Source of the DNA: Vulcanimicrobiia bacterium | GTDB taxonomy: Bacteria; Vulcanimicrobiota; Vulcanimicrobiia; Vulcanimicrobiales; Vulcanimicrobiaceae | Direction of reading: 5' to 3' | Assembly: GCA_025451135.1 (NCBI GenBank) | Contig: JANWKW010000187.1 | Location: 1-8,032 of the forward strand | DNA: 8,032 bases | Part shown: piece by piece, positions 1 to 6,729 of the stretch | Position numbering within the stretch: position 1 is the stretch's first letter | How the letters are laid out: the number at the start of each line of letters is the position of its first letter | Position numbers and translations under genes: made by a program | The notes under the pieces: model-generated | The model's input: the letters and a program-made list of their open reading frames with translations, nothing else | What the model was told of the DNA's origin: nothing | The model's database searches: none

Positions 1-228
1 ACGCGCAGCGCGAAGTGGCGGACCGGCTCGCGCGCGATCGTCAGCCGCGACGGACGCGGCCCGATCGCGAGATCGGCGACCGTAGCGACCAGCAGCGCCG
101 CACCCGCGAGCGCGGCCACCGCCAGCAACGGCGCGAAGCCCGGCGCGGCCGCGAGGGCCGCCGCGATCCCTCCGAGGATGTAGAGGAACCGGGGCGTGAC
201 CCAGAGCGGCAACCGGAGCCGCAGACGA

Positions 229-236
<8 letters not shown>
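1..236 (-). CDS. DUF58 domain protein, N-terminal fragment (cut by window edge)
   Basis: Only the first 78 residues are present; the gene runs off the left edge. The start of the protein reads MRDRLRLRLPLWVTPRFLY, then two hydrophobic segments at about residues 17-31 and 34-55, then a basic segment beginning a soluble domain (GPRPSRLTIARE). This 'L..TPRFL' opening followed by a two-helix hairpin is typical of DUF58 proteins, which carry a C-terminal von Willebrand-A-like domain on the cytoplasmic side. That domain is not visible here. DUF58 genes very often sit directly after moxR, as here, and are thought to be partners or targets of the ATPase. The GTG start at 236-234 overlaps the moxR stop by 8 nt. 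No strong ribosome binding site lies close by (a GGGAG is about 14 nt upstream), so translational coupling is likely and the exact start is somewhat uncertain. The family call rests on the N-terminus and the neighbourhood. Confidence 0.8.
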
Positions 237-1181
<945 letters not shown>

Positions 1182-1185
<4 letters not shown>

Positions 1186-2282
1186 GAGAGGTCCTTTCGA
1201 AGGTGGGCGTCCAGGGTGGCGGCGCGGATCAGCTGCGCGTCGTCGGGTCGGACGATCTCGCGCAAGCGCGCGAGCTCGGCGAGACGATCGGCGTTCGCGG
1301 CCGAGAGTTCGGGATGGCGTCGCGCGCGGCGCGCGGCATCGTCGGCGAACGCGCCGATCGCGGCGCGCGCGGAACGGGCGCGCCGCAGCAGGCTCGCCAT
1401 GGCGCGGACGTAGGCCGACGAATCGCGCTCGTCGGGCGGCTCGAGCGGGATCGGCGGCGCGAAACGGACGTTCGCGCCGATCAGGGCCAAGCCCACGATC
1501 GCACAGACGATCCAGAACGCCAGGCGCGCGGGCTGCGGCAGCGCGTCCCAGAAACTGCGGTCGACGGCGTAGCCGTGCGGGCGTTCGTCGAACGCGACCG
1601 GGCCGCGTCCGGCGAGCAGGTCGTAGGCGAAGCGCGCGTTGTCGGCCGTCGCGAGGTGCGCATTGCCGAACAGCGCCGGCGCCGAGATCGCGATCACCTC
1701 GCCCTTGCCGAAGGGATAGGCGAGTGCGACGGTCGCCCCGCCGGCCGCCAAGAGCGGCGTCGCTTTCGGGATCGCAAGCGGGAAGAGCGCGGCGATCGGG
1801 CCGGCCACGGCGGCGACGCCCGGCAGCATGCCGGAGCCGGCGACGGCGGTCGCGCCGGTCAGGTGTACGGCCGCGTGCGAGCCCGGCAGTCCGACGCTCG
1901 CGTCGCCTTCGCCGCCGAAGTCGTCGTCGAGCACGACCAACCGTCCGCCGCCGTGGAGGAACCGCCGCAGGACCGCGACGTCGTGATCGTTCAGCGGCGC
2001 TGCCGGCAGCCGGCCGTTCGTGGCGAGTTCGGGCGAGACCGACGATTCGACCAGCGTCCGCACCTGCGGATCGAGCACGCCCAACTCGCGCTCGTTGCGC
2101 GAGACCGGCACGCCCTGCGCTGACAACACCGCGTAGAGCGCGCGATAGCCGTTCGGGCCGGAATCGTAGGTCGAGTAGGTCGACGGCAGCACGGCCTGCG
2201 AGACGCGCTCGCGCGCGACCGCGAAGAACGTCACGACCGCGATGGCGACGACCATCAGGCCGATCTCGACGCCCCGCCTCAC
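1182..2282 (-). CDS. DUF4350 domain-containing membrane protein
   Basis: The protein has 366 residues. An N-terminal membrane helix lies at about residues 6-22. The PSTYSTYDSGPNGYRALY stretch (33-50) has the form of the DUF4350 start, in which a conserved Ser/Tyr-rich loop precedes a helix. An alpha/beta core follows, with GGGRLVVLDDDF (111-122), a GKGEVIAIS strand (193-200) and FDERPHGY (231-238), another hallmark of the family. A second membrane helix lies at about 253-272, followed by a charged, Ala/Arg-rich cytoplasmic tail of about 90 residues. With a helix at each end, the core is probably on the outer face of the membrane. DUF4350 domains resemble the glutamine-amidotransferase-like fold, but I see no catalytic Cys in the core, so a binding role is more likely than catalysis. 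Function is unknown. The GTG start overlaps the upstream gene by 4 nt. Confidence 0.85.
1192..1197 (-). promoter_or_regulatory. Ribosome binding site of the moxR gene
   Basis: The minus strand reads AAAGGA, then six bases, then GTG. It lies inside the last codons of the DUF4350 gene. It supports the GTG at 1185 as the moxR start and is the clearest Shine-Dalgarno match in the operon. Confidence 0.7.
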
Positions 2283-3067
2283 GTCTGTTCCGCTCGCACG
2301 AGGCGGTGATAGCCGGCCAGTGCGCGCTCCCACTCGGTTTGCGCGATGTCGCGCTCGGCGTAGGCGGCCGCGACGAATGGTCCGGCGATCTCGTCGAACG
2401 GCGGCAGCATCGCCGCATCGCGCGCGCGCAGCGCGCGCCGCAGTTCGCCGACCGTCGCGCTGGCATCGTCGCGCATCAGCCCGCGCAGGTCCAGCGCCGT
2501 CACCGCCGCGACGAACAGCAGGCGGGCTGCCTGCGCGTATGCGCCGTCCCGGGCGAGCGCGAGCGCTTGCGCATAGAGGACGCGCGCGCTGCGGGCGGCC
2601 TCGAGCGGACTCGAGTGGCCGCGGCGTCTCTCGCGATCGAACTGCAGCGCGCCGACGAGTCGCACGGCCAGGTAGACCAGCGCGCCGAAGGCCGCCGCGA
2701 GCAGGACCCAGCCGATCGCGTTCAAGGCGGCGGAGCCGAGGCGGACGCGAGCCCCGGTCGCCTTCCAGATGCGATCCCATTGCCGCCAGAACCAGTCCCA
2801 GAAGCGATCCCAGGCCGACTTCTCCGCGGGCCTCACGATCCGCGGCGTCAGGTCGTAGGCGCCGGATGCGAGTTCGCGTGCCGCGGCCGCCCGCAATCCG
2901 GGAGGCGGCGAAGCGGCCCGCGCGGCCGCGCGCATCCGCGCCAGGGTCGCGTCCAGGGTCTTCTGCGCGACGGCGCGCGCTCTAGCGTCGTGCGTGGCCG
3001 CGATCGCCGCGCGATTGGCCGCGAGCCATCTCGCGGCGGCGACATCGGCGGCCGACGTCGCGATCAC
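2279..3067 (-). CDS. DUF4129 domain-containing membrane protein
   Basis: The protein has 262 residues with a single clear membrane helix at about 113-138. The part after the helix (about 157-258) fits DUF4129: a helix ARVLYAQALALARDGAY, a hydrophobic helix, LRGLM, and a C-terminal helix rich in aromatic and charged residues. The N-terminal part (1-80) is Ala/Arg-rich and helical. Just before the membrane helix is a tryptophan-rich amphipathic segment, WDRFWDWFWRQWDRIW (86-101), with six Trp in 16 residues. DUF4129 is often linked to MoxR/DUF58/DUF4350 genes and to transglutaminase-like proteins, but its activity is unknown. No signal peptide is visible, although family members often have an N-terminal membrane anchor. 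The GTG start at 3067 overlaps the upstream stop as GTGA; no ribosome binding site is obvious, so reinitiation after the upstream gene is likely. Confidence 0.82.
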   Translation of the reverse strand: MIATSAADVAAARWLAANRAAIAATHDARARAVAQKTLDATLARMRAAARAASPPPGLRAAAARELASGAYDLTPRIVRPAEKSAWDRFWDWFWRQWDRIWKATGARVRLGSAALNAIGWVLLAAAFGALVYLAVRLVGALQFDRERRRGHSSPLEAARSARVLYAQALALARDGAYAQAARLLFVAAVTALDLRGLMRDDASATVGELRRALRARDAAMLPPFDEIAGPFVAAAYAERDIAQTEWERALAGYHRLVRAEQT

Positions 3068-4026
3068 GCCGACGGGGTCGAGGCGAGGCGCTCCAACTGC
3101 GTCTCGAGGTCCAGGCCTTCGCGCCGGATGCGCACGTCGTAGTAGTAGACGGCCAAGAGCACGGTCGAGAATGCGTAGATGACGGTCGTGACGACGACGT
3201 TTTCGAGCGAGACGATCCACGGCTGATGGAAGTAGAGCGCCAGGAAGAGGAACAGGTAGACGGCTCCGATGGCGACCATCGAGATCGCGATCCAGGCGAG
3301 CGTGAAGAGCAGCGCGCGGCCGAACTCCGCCCGCGAGAAGATGCGCGCGAAGCCTTCGCCGATCGCGGTGAAGACCGGGCGCTCCTCGATGATCACGGCG
3401 AACATCGCGAAGGTCAGCGCGACGGCCATGACCATGAGCAGCCCGACCACCGCGAGCCCCAGCACCACCGCGATCGCGATGCCGACGAAGGCGAAGGCCG
3501 TTCCGAGTTGTCCGATGCCCGCGACGATCGCGATCGCCAGCACCATGACCAGGACGAGGCCGAAGTACGTCCCGAGTAGGATCAGGATGCTCATCCCGAT
3601 CAATCCAAGCACCGACCAGAAGCGCGCGAACGCGCGAGCGTAGCAGGCACGCACGTCGACCGTTCCGCCTTGGTAGATGCGCGCGACGCCCATCGCCACG
3701 GCGCCCAGCGCGAACGGGAGCACCAGCAGGAAGACCAGCACCAGGAGGATCGTGAAGGCGACTTCGCCCGGCGTCGAGCCATAGACGGCGAGCGGATTTG
3801 TCGCGGCGGCACCGGCCGCGCCCTTCATCAGCTCTCCCAACTGAGCGAGCGACCGCGCGGACATCGAGTACTGCGCGATCGAGTACGGGAGCATCACGAT
3901 CAACAGGATGAGCGAGAACGGCACGAAGTTGCGGACGTAGAGGGTCACGGCGCGGTCGAAGAGCTCGCCGAAACCGAGCGGCCGCACGAACCCGGCCGGC
4001 GGCGCCGCAGGCGTTGTATCTGCCAT
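3064..4026 (-). CDS. Polytopic membrane protein, glycerophosphodiesterase-membrane-domain type
   Basis: This is the first gene of the MoxR operon: 320 residues with about six to eight membrane helices, in blocks at about 34-52, 88-113, 138-170, 178-213, 237-266 and 275-296. The N-terminus has FVRPLGFGELFDRAVTLY, the RPL-x-x-GE-x-x-DRA pattern of a large family often annotated as glycerophosphoryl diester phosphodiesterase membrane domain. The C-terminus has YYYDVRIRREGLDLE (295-308), a second hallmark of that family. No phosphodiesterase catalytic domain is present, so an enzyme name would be misleading. The fold resembles membrane scaffolds or transporters, and its genes are common near DUF4129 and MoxR genes. 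The start is ATG at 4026-4024, with only a weak AAGAAG upstream. The gene is divergent from the MOSC gene, and its stop overlaps the DUF4129 start. Confidence 0.8.
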   Translation of the reverse strand: MADTTPAAPPAGFVRPLGFGELFDRAVTLYVRNFVPFSLILLIVMLPYSIAQYSMSARSLAQLGELMKGAAGAAATNPLAVYGSTPGEVAFTILLVLVFLLVLPFALGAVAMGVARIYQGGTVDVRACYARAFARFWSVLGLIGMSILILLGTYFGLVLVMVLAIAIVAGIGQLGTAFAFVGIAIAVVLGLAVVGLLMVMAVALTFAMFAVIIEERPVFTAIGEGFARIFSRAEFGRALLFTLAWIAISMVAIGAVYLFLFLALYFHQPWIVSLENVVVTTVIYAFSTVLLAVYYYDVRIRREGLDLETQLERLASTPSA

Positions 4027-4077
4027 TCCGGTCGCGCTTCTTGAGGATTCCGCTCGCTTCCTACGAAAGCGTCGGGC
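4027..4077. promoter_or_regulatory. Divergent intergenic region between the membrane operon and the MOSC gene
   Basis: This 51-bp gap separates two divergent starts and must hold, or lie next to, the promoters of both. No convincing -35/-10 pair is visible: a TTGAGG at 4041-4046 faces the MOSC gene but has no good -10 at normal spacing. A weak 5-bp inverted repeat (CGCTT at 4055-4059, AAGCG at 4067-4071) lies in the middle. The promoter role is inferred from gene layout. Confidence 0.4.
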
Positions 4078-4713
4078 ATGACGGAGATGGGGAGCCTCGA
4101 GAACATCTGGCGCTATCCGGTCAAGTCCCTGCGCCGGGAATCGCTCGCCGCCGTCGAGGTCGATCCCGGAGGCCTGCGCGGCGACCGCACGGGCGCGCTG
4201 ATCGTCCGCGACGGTCACGCGCGGACCGGCAAGACGCTGCGCGGCAAGGAGCACGACCGGCTGCACCTGATGGACGACCCCGCGGCCGCCGTCGCGAGCG
4301 CTGCGGAGCGCGGGATCGCGACCGAACTGCGCGGCGACGAGGGCCGCTACTTCGACGACGCGCCGGTCTCGCTGCTGCTCGATCGCTGGCTCGACGGGCT
4401 CAGCGCGCACGTGGGGTATCCGGTCGAGCCGGTCCGTTTCCGTCCGAACTTCTTCGTCCGGGCGGCGGCCGGTTTCGCGGGCGACGAGACGTCGCTGGTG
4501 GGCGCGATCCTCGCGATCGGCGAGGTCCGGCTGGCGGTGCGCGGCGGGATCGAGCGGTGCGTCGCGATCACCTATCATCCCGAGGGCGAGCCGGCCGACG
4601 CGCGCATCCTGCGCTACGTCGCGAACGAACGCGCCGCGCTGATGGGCGTCTACTGCGACGTGCTGCGGGCCGGCGTGGCGCGCGCGGGCGACTCGGTCTT
4701 CGCCGAGCGCTGA
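4078..4713 (+). CDS. MOSC domain-containing protein (YcbX-like)
   Basis: The protein has 211 residues. The N-terminus, with IWRYPVKSLRRE at 10-21 and LRGDR at 33-37, is a MOSC_N beta-barrel-like opening. The MOSC domain proper includes RFRPNFFV (120-127), an acidic turn, a GAILAIGEVRL strand region and the conserved cysteine in ERCVAITYHPE (Cys161), ending with GVYCDVLRAG and GDSV. In this superfamily the conserved Cys is thought to carry sulfur or bind molybdenum cofactor. Members are found in Moco sulfurases and in YcbX/YiiM/mARC-type reductases of N-hydroxylated compounds. No ferredoxin domain follows, unlike E. coli YcbX, so an outside electron donor or a different role is expected. No Moco genes are in the window. 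The ATG at 4078 is taken as the start; an in-frame ATG at 4087 is possible. It is the only plus-strand gene and overlaps the converging regulator by 64 nt. Confidence 0.9.
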   Translation: MTEMGSLENIWRYPVKSLRRESLAAVEVDPGGLRGDRTGALIVRDGHARTGKTLRGKEHDRLHLMDDPAAAVASAAERGIATELRGDEGRYFDDAPVSLLLDRWLDGLSAHVGYPVEPVRFRPNFFVRAAAGFAGDETSLVGAILAIGEVRLAVRGGIERCVAITYHPEGEPADARILRYVANERAALMGVYCDVLRAGVARAGDSVFAER

Positions 4714-5003
4714 ACGCCGCGCACGATCGCTTCGAGCGCGTCGATGTAGGCCAAGAACCGCTCGCGTCCGGAGGGCGTGATGGTCGCGATCGTCTGCGGA
4801 CGGCCCGCGCCGGTGCGGCGTTCGGTCGCGACGATCCGGGCCTCGGCGAGCGCATGCAGGTGGCGATTGAGATTCCCGTCGGTCAAGCCGCACGCGTCCT
4901 GCAGCTGCACGAACGAGAGTCCGCCGTCGCTGCCGACCAGCGCGCTGCAGATCGCCAAGCGGCCGCGCTCGTGGAAGATCTGGTCCAGATCGGTCGCGCT
5001 CAC
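4650..5003 (-). CDS. Winged-helix transcriptional regulator (PF13601-type)
   Basis: This 117-residue regulator starts SATDLDQIFHERGRLAI and follows the winged-helix pattern. Helices at about 12-25 and 30-39 lead to the recognition helix LTDGNLNRHLHALAEA (40-55), and the wing is formed by RRTGAGRPQTIATITPSGRERF (62-83). The 'LTDGNLNRHL' helix and the basic wing followed by 'T..GR' match the small MarR/ArsR-like family described as winged helix DNA-binding domain (PF13601). No effector domain or metal-binding cysteine cluster is seen. The last 19 residues (RSAKTESPARATPARSTSQ) are low-complexity and lie opposite the 3' end of the MOSC gene. The GTG start at 5003 overlaps the membrane-protein stop as GTGA and has GAAGG at 5015-5011, seven bases upstream. 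It is very likely co-transcribed with, and regulates, its membrane-protein partner, perhaps through the 5619-5633 palindrome. Confidence 0.9.
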   Translation of the reverse strand: MSATDLDQIFHERGRLAICSALVGSDGGLSFVQLQDACGLTDGNLNRHLHALAEARIVATERRTGAGRPQTIATITPSGRERFLAYIDALEAIVRGVQRSAKTESPARATPARSTSQ

Positions 5004-5611
5004 GCCCGCGCCTTCGCCGAATCCGCGCGCTCGCGCAGGACGAACGCGCCGATCGCGATCTGTCCGAACCCGAACGTCGCCGCCGGGATCCACCACTGCA
5101 GCGCGATCGCGGCCGGCACGAACAGCAGCAGGATGCCGACCAGCATGAACAGCGCCGCGACCGGCACGACGCCGCGCGGTACCATCGTGCGCGACGCGAA
5201 CAGGCCCGCGCCGTAGCACGCGCACCACACGCCCGGCAAGAATCCGGCCGCGCCCGCGTCGTAGAGCGCGAACGACAACGCGGCGCCGAGCACGACCGCC
5301 GGCAGGATCGCGAGGCCGACGGTGCGCGTCTGCCAGCGGTCGCGCACGCTCTCGTCGCTGACGAACCAGTGCGCGATCGCGCCGTAGTTCACCAGCACCG
5401 ACGCGGCGCAGCAGATCAGCCAGATCGCGAAGTAGACGTGCGTGCCGCGGACCGGGTCGGGCAGCAGCACCGCTTGCACGATGCCGGCCACGATCGCGAA
5501 GGCGCCCGAGAGGATCGATGCGATCCCCGAATAGCCTTTGAACTTCTGCGACGCGCCCAGCCGTTCGCGCACCTCGGCGATGTCGAGCAGCGCCCGTTCG
5601 ATCTCGGTCAT
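5000..5611 (-). CDS. Six-helix integral membrane protein paired with a winged-helix regulator
   Basis: The protein has 203 residues. A short amphipathic N-terminal helix (MTEIERALLDIAEVRERLG) is followed by six membrane helices at about 27-49, 58-76, 97-114, 120-138, 148-168 and 172-192, and a short charged tail. Short loops contain LPDPVRG (50-56), WFVSDESVRDRW and LPGVWCACYGAGLFASR (125-141). The layout matches an uncharacterised membrane family that I recall beside PF13601-type regulators in Acidobacteria and other soil bacteria; this recollection is not verified. No enzyme or transporter motif is visible. It probably forms a small sensing or stress module with the regulator. ATG at 5611-5609 is chosen as the start; an in-frame GTG at 5629 would add six residues and place the operator inside the coding region. 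The upstream ribosome binding site is poor, so a short-leader or leaderless transcript is possible. Confidence 0.82.
   Translation of the reverse strand: MTEIERALLDIAEVRERLGASQKFKGYSGIASILSGAFAIVAGIVQAVLLPDPVRGTHVYFAIWLICCAASVLVNYGAIAHWFVSDESVRDRWQTRTVGLAILPAVVLGAALSFALYDAGAAGFLPGVWCACYGAGLFASRTMVPRGVVPVAALFMLVGILLLFVPAAIALQWWIPAATFGFGQIAIGAFVLRERADSAKARA
5011..5015 (-). promoter_or_regulatory. Ribosome binding site of the winged-helix regulator
   Basis: The minus strand reads GAAGG, then seven bases, then GTG at 5003. It lies within the end of the membrane-protein gene and fixes the regulator start, removing about 75 spurious upstream residues that are antisense or out-of-frame reading. Confidence 0.6.
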
Positions 5612-5618
5612 ACGTATG
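5609..5618. promoter_or_regulatory. 10-bp palindrome covering the start codon
   Basis: CATACGTATG is a perfect self-complementary decamer that contains the ATG start (5611-5609) and directly abuts the 15-bp inverted repeat. It may be an additional operator half or part of a core promoter or leaderless start. It may also be chance. Confidence 0.35.
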
Positions 5619-5633
5619 CTTTGTATCACAAAG
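5619..5633. promoter_or_regulatory. Inverted repeat, likely operator
   Basis: The sequence CTTTGTATCACAAAG has perfect 6-bp arms and a 3-bp spacer. It ends eight bases before the start codon of the membrane-protein gene. It is AT-rich in an otherwise very GC-rich window, so chance is an unlikely explanation. Its size fits a dimeric winged-helix regulator, and the only candidate nearby is the one encoded in the same unit. Binding is inferred. Confidence 0.6.
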
Positions 5634-5657
5634 TCCGGTCCCTGGCTAGGGTTTCTT

Positions 5658-5703
5658 GTCATCCCAAGCGTAGCGCGAAGCGCGAAGTCGAGGGAGCGCG
5701 ACC
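5658..5703. repeat. REP-like interspersed element, single copy in window
   Basis: The stretch opens with GTCATCCCAAGCGTAGCG, holds two head-to-tail copies of CGCGAAG (5674-5680 and 5681-5687), and closes with TCGAGGGAGCGCGAC. The form (GTCATCC, GCGTAGCGCGAAGCGC, AGTCGAGGGA) resembles short intergenic repeats I know from many uncultivated high-GC bacterial genomes, where conceptual translation gives phrases such as SRSLDFALRA. It lies between convergently independent units, as such elements usually do. The boundaries are approximate, and no second copy is in the window. Confidence 0.55.
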
Positions 5704-5783
5704 GGCATGGCAACGGCTCCTTTCAATCGCCTACCAAGGGAAGCGCTCACCCAAATGTAGTCGATGCCCCACCAGGTAGCTTG

Positions 5784-5797
5784 TCTCGAAATCGAGA
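5784..5797 (-). terminator. Weak hairpin after recR
   Basis: Six-base arms, TCTCGA and TCGAGA, are separated by two bases (or five-base arms around a four-base loop). The hairpin starts seven bases past the recR stop on the minus strand. No T-run follows, so a classical intrinsic terminator is not supported. It may mark the 3' end of the dnaX-ebfC-recR transcript. Confidence 0.2.
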
Positions 5798-5803
5798 GGC
5801 GCC

Positions 5804-6412
5804 CTACAGCGCGCGCCGGCCTTCGAGGGCTTTGGTGAGGGTGATCTCGTCGGCGTAGTCCAGGTCGCCGCCGATCGGCAGGCCGTAGGCGAGGCGGGTG
5901 ACACTGGTGCCGGACGGGGTGATCAGGCGCGAGAGATAGAGCGCGGTCGCTTCGCCTTCGGCGTTGGGGTTGGTCGCCAGGATGACCTCGGCCGGATCCT
6001 CGGCGCCTACCCGCTCGATCAGTTCCTTGACGCGCAGCTGGGCGGGACCGATGCCGTCCATCGGCGAGATCAGGCCGCCGAGCACGTGGTAGCGTCCGCG
6101 ATACGCTCCGGTCCGCTCGATCGCGTAGATGTCCTTGGCCTCGGCGACGACGCACAGGGTCGTGCGGTCGCGGCGTTCGTCGGTGCAGATATCGCACGGC
6201 TCGTGTTCGGTCAGCGAGAAGCAGAGCGTGCAGAGACGCACCTTGTCCTTGACCGCCAGGATCGCTTCGGAGAGCGATTGGGCCTCGTTGCGCGGGCGGT
6301 TGAGCAGATAGAACACCAGGCGCGCGGCCGTCTTCGGACCGATCGTCGGGAGCTTGCTGAACTCGTTGATCAGGGACTGCACCGGCCCCGCGATCGATCC
6401 CGTGCTGGCCAA
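5804..6412 (-). CDS. recR: Recombination mediator protein RecR
   Basis: The protein has 202 residues, the usual RecR length. An N-terminal helix-hairpin-helix includes LPTIGPKTAARL (21-32). A four-cysteine zinc motif follows, CTLC at 61-64 and CDIC at 73-76. The TOPRIM domain includes VVAEAKDIYAIE (88-99), YHVLGGLISPMDGIGP (108-123) and ATNPNAEGEATA (146-157). The C-terminal GLPIGGDLDYADEITL segment (177-192) is typical. RecR works with RecF and RecO to load RecA at single-strand gaps. All expected residues are present. The chosen start is TTG at 6412, 11 nt after the ebfC stop, with AGGCGG upstream; it puts 20 residues before the LPTIG motif, close to other RecRs. A GTG at 6382 would leave only ten. 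The longer in-frame reading upstream is a shadow of ebfC. Confidence 0.96.
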   Translation of the reverse strand: MASTGSIAGPVQSLINEFSKLPTIGPKTAARLVFYLLNRPRNEAQSLSEAILAVKDKVRLCTLCFSLTEHEPCDICTDERRDRTTLCVVAEAKDIYAIERTGAYRGRYHVLGGLISPMDGIGPAQLRVKELIERVGAEDPAEVILATNPNAEGEATALYLSRLITPSGTSVTRLAYGLPIGGDLDYADEITLTKALEGRRAL

Positions 6413-6423
6413 GCGGCGGCCGC

Positions 6424-6729
6424 CTAGAAGCCGGGGATCTTGAGGCCGCCGGTGACGCCGCCCATGCGCGCCTGCGACGTCTCGTTGGCCTTGTTGATCG
6501 CGTCGTTGAACGCCACCAGCACCAGGTCTTCGAGCGTCTCGGCGTCGTCCGGATCGATCGCCTCCTTGGCGATCTTCACGCTCTTGACGCGCTGATCGCA
6601 GGTCATCTCGACGGTCACGCTGCCGCCCGCGGCGCTGCCGGTCACGACGGTGGTGGCGAGTTCTTCCTGCGCCTTGGCCATCTCGGCTTGCATCTTCTTG
6701 ACTTGGGCCATCAGGTGCGCTTGATTCAT
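6424..6729 (-). CDS. ebfC: YbaB/EbfC-family nucleoid-associated protein
   Basis: The protein has 101 residues, the normal size for the family. The N-terminal helix is NQAHLMAQVKKMQAEMAKAQEEL, the strand region VVTGSAAGGSVTVEMTCDQRVKSVKI includes the family's conserved glycine-rich turn, and the C-terminal helix LVLVAFNDAINKANE leads to a glycine-rich tail ending GGLKIPGF. Members form dimers shaped like tweezers that bind DNA with little sequence specificity. The gene sits between dnaX and recR, the classic order across bacteria. The ATG overlaps the dnaX stop as ATGA, so translation is coupled to dnaX. Confidence 0.96.
   Translation of the reverse strand: MNQAHLMAQVKKMQAEMAKAQEELATTVVTGSAAGGSVTVEMTCDQRVKSVKIAKEAIDPDDAETLEDLVLVAFNDAINKANETSQARMGGVTGGLKIPGF

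Noticed and set aside
4078..4713. Link of the MOSC gene with the MoxR operon as one system
   Set aside because: They are divergent with only a shared 51-bp gap and have no known functional tie; the proximity alone is weak.
4027..4893. N-terminal extension of the membrane protein to 609 residues
   Set aside because: The extra residues are antisense to the MOSC gene and lack hydrophobic or domain pattern; the family's RPL-x-x-GE start pattern begins after the ATG at 4026.
6415..6424. GGCGGCCGCC palindrome between ebfC and recR
   Set aside because: It overlaps the recR ribosome binding site and ebfC stop, is ten bases of pure G/C and has no loop; chance in this GC background is sufficient.
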